64,000 nucleotides of DNA from JACQFK01 sp964619955 (GTDB taxonomy: Bacteria; Planctomycetota; MHYJ01; JACPRB01). Both the position numbers and the translations under genes were made by a program. The DNA lies in contig CAZUJF010000001.1 in the NCBI GenBank assembly GCA_964619955.1, forward strand, positions 1 through 64,000, in the 5' to 3' direction. Position 1 is the first letter of the stretch. Each line of letters opens with the position of its first letter. Shown here in pieces: positions 7,432-17,393 of this stretch. Under the pieces are notes generated by a model. The model saw only the letters and a list, made by a program, of their open reading frames with translations. It was not told the DNA's origin and searched no databases.

Positions 7432-9353
7432 GCCCCACCGCCCGGGGCGGGGACTGCAGTGTAATAGTCGTAGCCGCGGCTGCGCAGCCCGGTCCGGGTC
7501 AGCACGCAGCCCCACAGTTTTCCGCCCGAAGCCCGGATGAGCCGCTTGGCCTCCGTGACCGCATCCTTGCCCGTCCGTCCCGCCGCGGCCACCAGCAGGA
7601 TGCCGTCGGCCTGGGCCGCGGTGACGAGCGCCTCGGCGGCGCCCTGGACCGGGGGCAGGTCGATCAGGGTCAGGTCGTACCAGCCGCGGAGATCGCGGCA
7701 GAGGGATTGAAAGCGCTCGGAGCGGAACCAGCCCGGAGGGTTCTCCAGCGGCGGGCCGGCCGGCAGCAGGACGAGGTTCTCGAGCTCGGTGGCCACCAGG
7801 AGCGAGTCGAGGCTCTCCGCGGCCCCGGAGAGGTAGGTCGAGAGACCGGTTTCGCTGGGCGCCCCGAAGAGCCGGTGCTGGGAGGGTCGCCGCAGGTCGG
7901 CGTCCACGAGCAGGACCCTCAGGCCGTTGCGGGCCAGCGTGACGGCGAGCCCCGCCGCGGTCGTGGATTTCCCCTCCCCGGCCCCCGCGCTGGTGAGCGC
8001 GAGCAGCTTGAGCGACTCGGCCCGGGCCTTCGCCTCGATCAGGAGCGCGCTGGAGCGGAAGGCCTCGACGAGGGACTCGGGCGCGCCGCGAAGCAGGGAG
8101 GTCTCCGCCGATTGCGGCAGTTGTCCGAGCAGCGGCAGGTTGACGTAGCGGAGAACGTCGTGCTGGGTGCGCAGGGTGCCGCAGAGCGCTTCCCGCACGA
8201 GGCAGGCGAGCAGTCCGCCCAGCAGGGCTCCCAGGAGCAGGGAAGGCCAGGCCCACGGGGCGCGCCGGGCGGGGCCGGGCCGGATGAGGCGGTGCGTCGG
8301 GGCGGAGGCGGGCCGCGAGGCGAGCTCCTTCCGTTCCAGATCCAGCGTCTGGATCGCGCTTTCAAGGGTGGACAGCCGCGCCCGGACCTGGTCGCGGTCC
8401 GGCGGCAGGCTGACGGGCACGAGGCGGCTTTCGGCGCGGAGGCGCTCGATCTCCGCACGCCGCCAGTGGACGGAGTCCAGGAGCCGCTGCTTCGCCGCGA
8501 AAAGCCTGCGGGTTTCATCGATCATCTCGCGCACCGGCGCGAAGCGGGCGCCGAGCGTTTCCCGGTTGAGCGCGAGGGCGATGCGGGTCTTCAAGTCCTC
8601 GATCCGAGCCTCCGTCCGGGCGAGGGCGTCGGGGTCCGCGGGGCTCCTGCCCTGGAGTTCCCCCCGCTCCCTCCGCGCCTGGGCGAGTTCCCCGGCAAGG
8701 CGGTCCGATTCCCGCGTGTCCACGGGTTGAGCGATGCCGGAGGATTCGTTCCGTTCGATGCGCTGGGCCAGGCGGTCGAGACGGGCGCTGGTGGAGGCGA
8801 GCTCGTTCTCCTCCTGGCCCAGATCGTTCTCGAGGGAGCGCAGGCGGTTCCGGGCGGCGGCCTGCGGATGTTCGCTGCCGCTGCGCAGAAGTTCGTCGCG
8901 TTCCGTCTTCAGCGTCCGGACGTGCTGCTCCGCCCGGGCCAGGGCGCTCCGCCGTTCCTCCTCCCGCGCGGCGGCCACCGACCTCTCGAAGGACGCGAGG
9001 ACGGCGCCGGCGAGTTCCGGGGTCGCGGCGCCGAGGATCAACGTGCGTTCGGGGGGCCGGGAGGAAAGGCTGAGGCCGCCGCGGAGGCGGAGGACTTCGC
9101 GGGCGAGCTGCTCCGGGGAGGCCTGGGCGGGGAGGATCTGCTTCGCCGCGTCGGAAAGGACGCCGTCGCCCAGAATCAGGGCCTCGGCCTGGGCCGGGGA
9201 GGGGCCACTTTCCGCCAGGACGAGGCGTCCGGTGCTGCGGACGGGGGCGGCGAAGGGAAGGAGCGCCGCGCCGGCCGTGAGCAGCAGGGCGGCGACGAGG
9301 GATCCGGGGATCCACTGGCGCTGCACCGCACGGACCAGGCCGCGAAAACCCAC
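7428..9353 (-). CDS. Wzc-like chain-length determinant with BY-kinase domain
   Basis: This protein resembles Wzc/CpsD proteins that control polysaccharide chain length and export through cyclic tyrosine autophosphorylation. In order it shows an N-terminal membrane segment, a long coiled-coil periplasmic region (roughly residues 130-340), a second membrane segment with WAWPSLLLGALLGGLLA, and a cytoplasmic P-loop kinase. The kinase has Walker A SAGAGEGKSTT, Walker A' VLLVDADLRRP and Walker B LTLIDLPP. A small tyrosine cluster GYDYY lies near the C-terminus. The start is a GTG with GGAGGT just upstream on the minus strand. The gene overlaps wza by 4 bases. Confidence 0.87.
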   Translation of the reverse strand: MGFRGLVRAVQRQWIPGSLVAALLLTAGAALLPFAAPVRSTGRLVLAESGPSPAQAEALILGDGVLSDAAKQILPAQASPEQLAREVLRLRGGLSLSSRPPERTLILGAATPELAGAVLASFERSVAAAREEERRSALARAEQHVRTLKTERDELLRSGSEHPQAAARNRLRSLENDLGQEENELASTSARLDRLAQRIERNESSGIAQPVDTRESDRLAGELAQARRERGELQGRSPADPDALARTEARIEDLKTRIALALNRETLGARFAPVREMIDETRRLFAAKQRLLDSVHWRRAEIERLRAESRLVPVSLPPDRDQVRARLSTLESAIQTLDLERKELASRPASAPTHRLIRPGPARRAPWAWPSLLLGALLGGLLACLVREALCGTLRTQHDVLRYVNLPLLGQLPQSAETSLLRGAPESLVEAFRSSALLIEAKARAESLKLLALTSAGAGEGKSTTAAGLAVTLARNGLRVLLVDADLRRPSQHRLFGAPSETGLSTYLSGAAESLDSLLVATELENLVLLPAGPPLENPPGWFRSERFQSLCRDLRGWYDLTLIDLPPVQGAAEALVTAAQADGILLVAAAGRTGKDAVTEAKRLIRASGGKLWGCVLTRTGLRSRGYDYYTAVPAPGGGA

Positions 9354-9537
9354 ACAACCTCCACCGGGGGAGTCCAGGGAATCCCCGGGTGTACTATCGG
9401 CCCGCAGGAGCCCGGAGCTTGAGGGAAGTTCGGCCCGCCCGGACGAGACGAAATTGTCGGCCCTTCCATCGGAATTGAACGGCGGGGTCCTCCCGCGAGA
9501 GCGGGGAGCCGGGCATGGCGCTTGCTTTACGGGAGGC

Positions 9538-10728
9538 GTGGATCAAGTCCGGCGCAGGCTGGCTCGGGGGCTGGGACTCCTGCTCCTGGCGCTGCTCATT
9601 CCCTCCTGCGATCTGGAGGAGGCTCCGAATGTGTATCCGCTGCCGGGGACCGCAGGCCCTGCGCCGCTTTCCTGGACCTGGAATTCGGTGCTGCTGGAAC
9701 TCATCACGGACGGCATCCCGCCCCGTTTCGTCCTCCAGGGGGACCTCAACGATGACGGCCTTCCCGATCTGATCTTGGGCAGATCCTGGGCGGATCCCGA
9801 GGGGGCCCCCGGATGGCTGAGCGTGTATCTTGCCACGGAAGCCGGGAAATTCCCGGGCCTTCCGGCTGCGGTCTATGCCCTTGCGTCGGGGACGACCTGC
9901 GCCGTGCTGGCGGACTTCGACGACGACGATCTCCCCGACGTCGTGACCGGCAGCTTCGATGGTTCAGGGGGAGGGGCCCTGACGCTCCGGCGGGGGGGCG
10001 GGGACGGAACTTTCGAGGACCCGGAAGACGTCGCGTTCGACGAAGTCCTGGTTCTTGCCAGCGGGGATTTCGACGCGAACGGAGGTTTCGATCTTGCGGC
10101 GGGGGACGGGCTGCAGACGCGGCTGTATCGAAACATGGGGGGGAGTTTTTTGCTCGAAGGGACGATCGCGGACGCGGGATTCCTGGGCAGCGGGGACCTC
10201 GGGCCGGATCTCGGCGACGAACTGGTCATCGCTTCCGGGACGGGCGTCAGGATCCACCGGGACCTGCTGGGGACCCCCGCGATCGATGTGACGCTGGCGC
10301 TGCCGGGAGCCTTCCAGGTGCGGAGTCTTTCAGTCGCAGACGGGGACGGAGACGGGGATCCGGACATCCTGTGCGCGGCCGAGGAGGCGGGTTCGGGGCA
10401 GGGGGCGGCCGTATGGTTCCGGAATGCGCCCGGCGGGTTCTCCGGTGGAGAGCCCCTGCTTCCGGGACCGGGGGGACTGTTCGGGGCGGCGCTGCTGGAT
10501 TTCGACGGGGACGGCTTCTCGGACGTGGCGGCCTGCAGGCAGGGGGCGGCCGACACGCTGGCCTTGGCTTTCGGGGGCCCCGGACCCGCCTTCACGGCCG
10601 CGGCGAACGAAGGCGCCACCGGTCGTTTGCTGCTGCTGGACCGGGGCCCTGCCAGCGGCGCCCGGAACAGTCTGATCGCGGCGTCCGCCGCCGGCGTCTT
10701 CCTGCTCTGGAGCCCCCCCATCCCATAA
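9538..10728 (+). CDS. FG-GAP repeat lipoprotein
   Basis: This is a secreted, probably lipid-anchored beta-propeller of the FG-GAP/VCBS type; the function is unknown. The GTG start gives an n-region with arginines, a leucine-rich core and the lipobox LIPSC. At least five calcium-binding loops of the FG-GAP type follow: GDLNDDGLPD, ADFDDDDLPD, GDFDANGGFD, DGDGDGDPD and LDFDGDGFSD, spaced about 50-70 residues apart. Total length is 396 residues. The start was chosen for the signal peptide; upstream in-frame sequence is not protein-like. It is the first of several large secreted proteins in a row and is transcribed away from the wzc gene. Confidence 0.8.
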   Translation: MDQVRRRLARGLGLLLLALLIPSCDLEEAPNVYPLPGTAGPAPLSWTWNSVLLELITDGIPPRFVLQGDLNDDGLPDLILGRSWADPEGAPGWLSVYLATEAGKFPGLPAAVYALASGTTCAVLADFDDDDLPDVVTGSFDGSGGGALTLRRGGGDGTFEDPEDVAFDEVLVLASGDFDANGGFDLAAGDGLQTRLYRNMGGSFLLEGTIADAGFLGSGDLGPDLGDELVIASGTGVRIHRDLLGTPAIDVTLALPGAFQVRSLSVADGDGDGDPDILCAAEEAGSGQGAAVWFRNAPGGFSGGEPLLPGPGGLFGAALLDFDGDGFSDVAACRQGAADTLALAFGGPGPAFTAAANEGATGRLLLLDRGPASGARNSLIAASAAGVFLLWSPPIP

Positions 10729-10737
10729 AATACGGGG

Positions 10738-10743
10738 TATACT
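10738..10743 (+). promoter_or_regulatory. -10 box TATACT before a secreted-protein gene
   Basis: TATACT ends 8 bases before the GTG at 10752, the spacing expected if transcription starts at or next to the start codon. No clear -35 was found. Confidence 0.5.
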
Positions 10744-10751
10744 CTTAAACA

Positions 10752-13700
10752 GTGGGTCAGACCGGGAATGAAATAGTGAATCGGCGCGCCTTCGGGTTCC
10801 TGCCGGCGTTGGGGGCGCTCCTGTTGACGGCGCTGCCCGCGCTCGCGGTGGACAAGACCTGGACCGGGGCGTCCTCCACGACCTGGTCGACCGCGGGCAA
10901 CTGGAGTCCCGCGGGGGCGCCGGGGGCGGGCGACCGGGCCATCCTCACTCCGGCCGCGAACGCCCCCTCGCTGACCGCCTCCACCACCCTCAACCAGCTG
11001 GTCGTGCAGGCGGGGGCCACGCTGACGATCGCCACGGGGGTCACGCTGTCCCTGAACACCCCGCTGTCTCCCATCATCGACGGCACCGGGACCGTCGTGA
11101 CCCTCGGCACCGGACGGATTCTGCTGGTGGACGGCACCAGCGGTTCGACCCTCTTCAACGACTCCATCACGCTTGGGAATTTCACCCTGGACCCGGTCGG
11201 CGCGACCAAGAGTTTCTACTCGTCGCCCGGTATCACCGTGACCTTCAACGGGTCGCTGACCCTCGTGGACGGCCGGCTCCGCTTCGGCGTGGCGACCACG
11301 GGCGCCCCGGTGACGGTGGACATCAACGGGAATCTGGCCATCAACGGCGGTCTGCTGGAACTGCGCTCCCCCGGGAGCGTGCTCCGGGTGAGCGGCAACT
11401 GGACCCAGACGGGCTCCTTCCTCGCGGGGGTCAATTCGACGGTCGTCTTCGACGGGACGACGGACCAGACGGTCAACATCGACCGCCGCCGGGTCACCCA
11501 GTTCGATTTCGAGCACGTGACGATCGCGAACGGCGCCGGCATCGTGACGTATCAGAACAACGATCTGACGGCGACCCCCAACGGCTTCAACGTCCTGGGC
11601 AACCTGACGCTCCTCGCGGGCGCCCGGCTGGTGGTGCTCGATTATGCGGTGATCGGCAACGCGGCCACCGACGTCTTCGGCATCGGCTCCGGCGCCACGG
11701 CGACGTTCGTCTCCCAGATGGATTGCGACGGCACGCTCAGCTTCGACGTGGATGCGGGTGCCGACAACGGACTCCTGGTCCTCCAGGGGGGCATCTATCC
11801 GCCCTCGGACGGCTCGGGCCTGGGCACCAGCCTCATCCCCGGCAACGGCACGGTGCGCGCGGAGTTCAGCACGTCCGGGACCCTTCCGTGCGCGGGTCGG
11901 ACCTTCAACATCCTGGACGTCGCCATGCCCGGGGCCGGTCCCGGTATCCTGGGATTGCGGCAACTGAGCGCCGACGGCGCCTTCACGGTGCAGACGCTCC
12001 GCCTCACGGCGGGGTCGTTCGTCATCCCCTCCGTGACGGTCACGGCGGGTTCGGTCGACTCCTCCCCCGCGGGCACGTCCCTGCTCGACTTCAGCGGCAC
12101 CGGCGTGCTGCAGGCCTCGGGCAACGTCGATCTCGATTACTATTCCCAGGGCCCGGGGTCCACGATCCGCTTCAACGGCGTCGTCCCCCAGACACTCCTG
12201 ATCCGGGCGGCCACCGCGACGGACTACCACGATTTCGACAATCTCGAGGTCATGGGCGGCGCCGTCGTCACCGTGCTCGACAACCCCAATTCGAACTTCA
12301 TCGTGAACGGAACGCTGACGCTGCAGCCGAACGCCACGCTCGTCGTCACCGACACGTACGACGCGGACGGCCCCCTGACCTTCGCCGCCGGCGGCGGCAA
12401 CACGCTGAGGCTCGAAGGGGCCGTCGTGGCGGACGCCAGCCTGCTGGGCAACCCCTTCAGCCCCGGCACCGGGACCGTGGCCTACGGGGGCGCGGCGTTC
12501 AATCACACGGTGTACACCCGCAGCAACGGCGTGACGATCAACTACCACCACCTGACGGTCGACACCTCCGGAGGACGGACGGCCACGCAGGAGGCCGCGG
12601 GACTGCTGCGCGTGAACGGGAATTTCACGATCCTCGGTGCCGCTTCCGTGTTCACGTCCGCCGCGGGGTCCATGAACGTGGCCGGCAGCTTCATCTGCAA
12701 CGGCACGTTCAACCACGCGTCCGTCACGGTGACGATGGACGGCACCGGATCCATCACCGGCACGTCCGCCTCGCTGCTCTTCAACAACCTCCTGGTCAAC
12801 GGTCTGACCACGTCGGTCGTCACCGCGGCCCGCAGCTTCTCGACGGCCGCCCTCTTCCAGGTCCAGCAGGGGACGCTGACGACCGGCGGGCTGGCCGCCC
12901 CGATCGTGATGACGGCCCTCGCGGGGCACTCGGTGGGGAACGGGGCGGGCGCTGCCGGGACGGCGCAGCTGTCCCTGCTCGGGCCCGCCACGCTGGCGGT
13001 GTCGCCCGGCTTCGCCTTCACGGTGAACGCGGTCGACGGGCGCTTCAGCGCGAACCTCGAAGCCGCCTCCGTTCCGACGCTGACCCGGGCGGGCGGGGCG
13101 GGGACCTTCGACGCGGTCGTTTCCGGCCAGATCGACGTCCGGCGCCTGAACTTCAGCTTCGGCGACCTCGAGGGACTGGAGATCGCCCCCTCGGCGACCG
13201 TGACGAATCTGCGCGGCATCGCCTTTTCGGGGCCCAATGCGACCCCCAGCGCACGCTTTCTGACGATCCGTTCCGCGGGCCTGAGCCTGGATTGTCCGGG
13301 CTGCACGTTCGTGGCGCTGCCCGCCGGGACCTTCAACGTCTGGGCCCAGGACACCGCCTCGGGGGACGCCAACCGCGTCCGGATCCGCCTGGAGAACCGC
13401 GGGGTCGCGCCGACGGCCGGCGGGGGCGGGGCGGGCGCCGGTGAGCCCGGGGACGCCGACGACGACGGCAACGACAACGGCGTGATCGACGGCGCGGAGA
13501 CCGTCAGCGCGAACCACGGCGGCGCGATCGTGCAGTGGGTGTACACGGCCAACGTGGATGTGACGGGTCAGATCCAGGGATTCCCGGCGCCCGCGTTCGA
13601 CTGGGCGACGTTCGTCTACTACTCGACGTACGTCCTGGCCCGCGACGCCTTGGGCACCGGCGAGGACCGCATCTACGTGCTCGATTCGGAGGGGGATCTC

Positions 13701-14753
13701 AAGCCCTACTCCTTCACGCTGCCGGCCGGCAGCGGCGACATCGTGGGGCCGCTCTTCTGGAATTCCGAAGGGGCGGAGCACGTGGTCTACTTCGGGACCA
13801 GCGCCGGGCGGGTGTACCGGCTGGTGGACAGCGGGGCCGGCCTCGCGGTCCCGGCCTCCGGGCCCTGGACGACGCCCTTCTTCGACGCGGCGAATCTGGA
13901 TGAAGTGACCTCGGCGATCATTTCGGACGGCGTGAATCTCTATTTCGGCGGCCGGGACGGCGGTCAGAACGGCGTCTACCGGCTTTCGATCGCCACGAAG
14001 ACGCTGGTGGGAGGCCGCCTGTCGACGACGAATCAGCGGGTGGGCACGGCGCCCGCCTACGCGGACGGCGCGACCACCCGCTACCTCTACTGCGGGACCA
14101 CGGTGGCCGGCGGCACCTCGCACCTGTACCGGATCCATGTGAACAACTGGGTCCTCGATGCGGACTTCCGGAACACGAGTTATGCGGCGGACGCGGGAGA
14201 CATGAGCAGCGACGTCGTCGCGTACGCGAACGTTCCGGTCGACGTTCTGTACGTGGGAGAAACGAACGGCCGCATGCATGCCCTGCCGGCCCTGGGCACC
14301 GCGCTCGAGTTCGCGGCCCCCGTCACCGGCTTTCCCTTCAGGGATGCGTCCTCGGCGGCGATCCGCGGCGGCGCGTACCGGGAGTTCTCTCCGGGATCCC
14401 GGCTGATCTACGGCGATGCGGCCGGAAACCTCTACACCCTGAACGGGACGCTGCCCGCGACGCCCGTCCTGAACACGGACTACTTCCGCCTGTCCACGGG
14501 GGCTTCGGCGATCCAGTCGATGCCCCTGTCCCAGGGCGGCATCGTCTACGCGGCCAACGCGTCGGGCCAGGTGTTCGTCGTGGACGCGAACACCGGCACG
14601 GCGCCGCCCCAGGCGGTGCTCCTGACCTGGAATCTCGGAACGTCCGCGCTGGGCGACGTCTCCCGCGATTTCAGCACGGGCCGCATCTACGTGGGGACGG
14701 CCGGAGGAAGGCTCTATTCGGTCCCGGAAACGTCGGATCCGACGGTCCCATGA
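10752..14753 (+). CDS. Large secreted beta-strand repeat and propeller protein
   Basis: This exported protein of 1333 residues has no recognised catalytic domain. Near residue 9 it has RRAFGFLPALGALLLTALPALA, a signal peptide with a twin-arginine flavour (RRxF). Next comes the NWSPAGAPGAGD-type start of passenger repeats, followed by some 800 residues of G/T/V-rich parallel beta-helix-like repeats. Then an acidic linker DADDDGNDNGVIDGAE leads into a C-terminal PQQ-like propeller (IYVLDSEGDLKPY, VYFGTSAGRVYRL, IYVGTAGGRLYSV). An in-frame GTG at 10776 is an alternative start giving a shorter n-region. It overlaps the next gene as ATGA, so the two are probably expressed together. A surface or matrix role is inferred. 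Confidence 0.75.
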   Translation: MGQTGNEIVNRRAFGFLPALGALLLTALPALAVDKTWTGASSTTWSTAGNWSPAGAPGAGDRAILTPAANAPSLTASTTLNQLVVQAGATLTIATGVTLSLNTPLSPIIDGTGTVVTLGTGRILLVDGTSGSTLFNDSITLGNFTLDPVGATKSFYSSPGITVTFNGSLTLVDGRLRFGVATTGAPVTVDINGNLAINGGLLELRSPGSVLRVSGNWTQTGSFLAGVNSTVVFDGTTDQTVNIDRRRVTQFDFEHVTIANGAGIVTYQNNDLTATPNGFNVLGNLTLLAGARLVVLDYAVIGNAATDVFGIGSGATATFVSQMDCDGTLSFDVDAGADNGLLVLQGGIYPPSDGSGLGTSLIPGNGTVRAEFSTSGTLPCAGRTFNILDVAMPGAGPGILGLRQLSADGAFTVQTLRLTAGSFVIPSVTVTAGSVDSSPAGTSLLDFSGTGVLQASGNVDLDYYSQGPGSTIRFNGVVPQTLLIRAATATDYHDFDNLEVMGGAVVTVLDNPNSNFIVNGTLTLQPNATLVVTDTYDADGPLTFAAGGGNTLRLEGAVVADASLLGNPFSPGTGTVAYGGAAFNHTVYTRSNGVTINYHHLTVDTSGGRTATQEAAGLLRVNGNFTILGAASVFTSAAGSMNVAGSFICNGTFNHASVTVTMDGTGSITGTSASLLFNNLLVNGLTTSVVTAARSFSTAALFQVQQGTLTTGGLAAPIVMTALAGHSVGNGAGAAGTAQLSLLGPATLAVSPGFAFTVNAVDGRFSANLEAASVPTLTRAGGAGTFDAVVSGQIDVRRLNFSFGDLEGLEIAPSATVTNLRGIAFSGPNATPSARFLTIRSAGLSLDCPGCTFVALPAGTFNVWAQDTASGDANRVRIRLENRGVAPTAGGGGAGAGEPGDADDDGNDNGVIDGAETVSANHGGAIVQWVYTANVDVTGQIQGFPAPAFDWATFVYYSTYVLARDALGTGEDRIYVLDSEGDLKPYSFTLPAGSGDIVGPLFWNSEGAEHVVYFGTSAGRVYRLVDSGAGLAVPASGPWTTPFFDAANLDEVTSAIISDGVNLYFGGRDGGQNGVYRLSIATKTLVGGRLSTTNQRVGTAPAYADGATTRYLYCGTTVAGGTSHLYRIHVNNWVLDADFRNTSYAADAGDMSSDVVAYANVPVDVLYVGETNGRMHALPALGTALEFAAPVTGFPFRDASSAAIRGGAYREFSPGSRLIYGDAAGNLYTLNGTLPATPVLNTDYFRLSTGASAIQSMPLSQGGIVYAANASGQVFVVDANTGTAPPQAVLLTWNLGTSALGDVSRDFSTGRIYVGTAGGRLYSVPETSDPTVP

Positions 14754-17392
14754 AACGCATCGCGGTTTTGTCCGGACTCCTGGCCCTGGCGGCGGGCGCC
14801 GTGCGGGGGGACGACTTCCCGCATCTCGGCGGAGATGCCGCCCGCGGCCGCGCGCCGGCCGCGGAGACGCTCCTGAGCCCGGCCGCTTTCGGCCTTCCGA
14901 TCGCGGCGGGCGAGGAGATGGTCGCCTCGCCCGTGGCGGCGGACGGCTTCCTGCTGACCGCGTCCCTGGACGGGACCCTGCGGGCCTATCGCGACTCCGA
15001 CCGGGCCCCGCTCTGGACGGTGGAGCTCGGGGCCCTAGTGATCGCCACGCCGGCGATCGGGCAGGGGCGGGTGTTCATCGCGTGCACCGACGGCGTCCTG
15101 AGGATCCGCCGCCTCGCCGACGGGGCGGCCCTGGCGACGATCGCGACCGGGAGTTCGGATCTCGCGGCGCCGCTGGTGCAGGGCGGAAAGCTCTATCTCG
15201 CCTCGGGATTTCCCGAGACGCGCCTCGCGGTGTACGACGCGGTCACGGGCGCGGAGACGGGATCGTTCGCCCTCGATCAGGTGACGAACGCCGCGGCGGC
15301 CCTGGCGCCCGGGCTGATCCTGACGGCCTGCAACAGCGGCCGGCTCACCGCGATCGACGCGACGACCTTCACGGAGCTGTGGAGCCGCTCCCTCGGCGGC
15401 AACGTGGCCTCCGCGGCGCCTTCCGTGGCGGGATCGGACGTGTGGGTCCTTTCGGAGAACGTGCTGCACCAGACCTCGCTGGCCGGCGCGGCCGGCGTTT
15501 CGCTGACGATCAGCGACCCCGCCCCGCCCGCCGGCGCCTTCTCCGTGGAACGGGCCGGCTCGTCGCTCTCGGTTCAGGGGGACCGCATCGCCGGGGTGGT
15601 CCGCTTCACGTACGCCTTCGACACGGCACCCGTGCCCGACGGTTATCCCGATGCGCCGCGCACGGTGAGGGAGTTCGCCTTCCTGCTGGACACGACCACG
15701 CTGACCCTGCTCACGCCGGTCAGCCTGGGGGCCGCCGCGCTTGCGGGCATCAACGAGCTTCCGCCGTACCGGATCGTCCCATCGCCCGTCGCGCTCGGGG
15801 CCGCGGGAGGCTTCGCCTTCAGCTCCGGCATTTCGACGATGCTGCGGATCCTGAGGGCCGCCGACGGCGTCGAGATCTTCAGCGCCGACCTGCTGGAACC
15901 CGGCGTGGCCTCGCCGTGTTTCGCCAACGCGCGCCTGCATGCCCTGACGCGGGGCGGCACGCTGCACGGCTTCCAGGGCTCCAACGCGCCTCCGGCCGCG
16001 GTCGCGGGGCTGGCCCCGGACGGCCTCGACGTCCAGACCAGCCCGGTCGCGCTGACGTGGACGGCCTCGCCGGAGCCGGGGGTCGCGTACACCGTCCGCG
16101 CGGACGACGACGGCGAGATCCTCGAGGACTGGCTCTTCGAAACGAGCGTCGCCGCGGCGTCCGCGTCGACGCCCGTGCTGCCGTCGGGCCGCCTTTACAC
16201 CTGGTCGGTCCGGGTCCGCGATTCGGGCGGGGCGTGGAGCCCCTGGAGCGCGGCCGCGACCTTCGGCCAGGACGTGCCGCCGGCGCCGCCGGGGGCCTTG
16301 GGCGCCGAGGCCAGGCATTCCCGCGTGCTGCTGTCGTGGACCGCGAGCCCCTCCAACGACGTGACGGGATACCGGCTGCGCAGCGGTCCCTCCGGAGGGC
16401 CGCTCGGGGCGCCCGTGGAACTCGGGGCGGTGACGGCGGCGGAGGTCTCCGGGCTCGTCAACGGCACGGCTTACGATTTCTCGCTGGTCGCCGTCGATGT
16501 GGCCGGCAACGAATCGTCGGCCGTCACGGCGACGGCGACGCCGGAATCCCTGATCCGGATCGGCGGCGTCGCGTTCGACTCGATCGGCGCCGCGCTCGCG
16601 GCGGCCCAGGCCGGGGACGTCGTCGCGCTGGGGGCGGACGTTTTCCGTCTGGACGCCCCCGTCACGGTGCCTCCGGGCGTGGAACTGCGCGGCGTCGACG
16701 CCAAGCTCACGCGCCTCGAGGCGGCCGGGGACTTCGCGATGATCGAGCTGCGTCCGGACGCCACGCTGCGGCGCCTCTCGCTTTCCGGAGGGCGGATCGG
16801 AGCGCGGGTGCCGGAAGGCCCCGCGCTGCTGGCGAACCTGGTCGTGCGGGACATGACGGACGCCGGCATCGAGGTCGCCGGAACGGCGTCGGTCGTCAAC
16901 TGCACGATCGCCGGGAACGGCGGCGCGGGCGTGCGCGCGAGCGGGACGGTGTCGGCGCGGAACAACATCGTCCAGGGCAACGGGGTCGGGTTCGAGGGCC
17001 CCGTGGCGTCGACCTACAACACGGTGGCGGACGGGTACAGCGGGACCGCCGCGGGAACGGGGGACTCCGCCGACGCCGTGGAGTTCCAGGATGCCGCGGC
17101 CGGGGATTATCGGGAGAAGGAGGCCCAGCCCTCCACCGACGCGGGGGATCCGTCGGACGACTACGACCAGGAGCCTCAGGACAACGGGTCGCGCGTGAAC
17201 CGGGGGGCGTTCGGAAACACCTCCGAGGCGGCGCGGAGCGGGGCGACGGTCGTGGCGCCCTCCCCGGACGGGGACGACGGAGGCACGGCGGGCCAGGTGT
17301 GCGGGACGGCGGCCGCCTCGACGGGGGGCTTTCCCTCCGCGCTGGTCCTGGCGTTCCTGGCGCTGCTCCTGGGATTCGCGACGCGGCGCTGA
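14750..17392 (+). CDS. Secreted propeller/FN3/beta-helix protein with CTERM-like tail
   Basis: This 880-residue surface protein has a signal peptide ending near GAVRGDD and a PQQ-like propeller of about 400 residues (VASPVAADGFLLTASLDGTL and repeats). Two fibronectin-III-like domains follow (one contains VLLSWTASPSNDVTGYRL), then a right-handed beta-helix with inspection motifs VVNCTIAGNGGAGV and ARNNIVQGNGVGF. The C-terminus is an acidic-Gly stretch, a single CGT cysteine, STGGFP, a hydrophobic span ALVLAFLALLLGF and terminal RR. That tail has the layout of MYXO-CTERM or Synergist-CTERM sorting signals, so the protein may be processed and anchored. It overlaps the upstream gene by 4 bases. 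Confidence 0.78.
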   Translation: MKRIAVLSGLLALAAGAVRGDDFPHLGGDAARGRAPAAETLLSPAAFGLPIAAGEEMVASPVAADGFLLTASLDGTLRAYRDSDRAPLWTVELGALVIATPAIGQGRVFIACTDGVLRIRRLADGAALATIATGSSDLAAPLVQGGKLYLASGFPETRLAVYDAVTGAETGSFALDQVTNAAAALAPGLILTACNSGRLTAIDATTFTELWSRSLGGNVASAAPSVAGSDVWVLSENVLHQTSLAGAAGVSLTISDPAPPAGAFSVERAGSSLSVQGDRIAGVVRFTYAFDTAPVPDGYPDAPRTVREFAFLLDTTTLTLLTPVSLGAAALAGINELPPYRIVPSPVALGAAGGFAFSSGISTMLRILRAADGVEIFSADLLEPGVASPCFANARLHALTRGGTLHGFQGSNAPPAAVAGLAPDGLDVQTSPVALTWTASPEPGVAYTVRADDDGEILEDWLFETSVAAASASTPVLPSGRLYTWSVRVRDSGGAWSPWSAAATFGQDVPPAPPGALGAEARHSRVLLSWTASPSNDVTGYRLRSGPSGGPLGAPVELGAVTAAEVSGLVNGTAYDFSLVAVDVAGNESSAVTATATPESLIRIGGVAFDSIGAALAAAQAGDVVALGADVFRLDAPVTVPPGVELRGVDAKLTRLEAAGDFAMIELRPDATLRRLSLSGGRIGARVPEGPALLANLVVRDMTDAGIEVAGTASVVNCTIAGNGGAGVRASGTVSARNNIVQGNGVGFEGPVASTYNTVADGYSGTAAGTGDSADAVEFQDAAAGDYREKEAQPSTDAGDPSDDYDQEPQDNGSRVNRGAFGNTSEAARSGATVVAPSPDGDDGGTAGQVCGTAAASTGGFPSALVLAFLALLLGFATRR

Positions 17393-17393
17393 C

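Noticed and set aside
9873..14279. 1468-codon open frame on the minus strand
   Set aside because: Shadow of the secreted-protein genes on the plus strand: His/Arg/Gly-rich, no domain pattern, typical of high-GC antisense frames.
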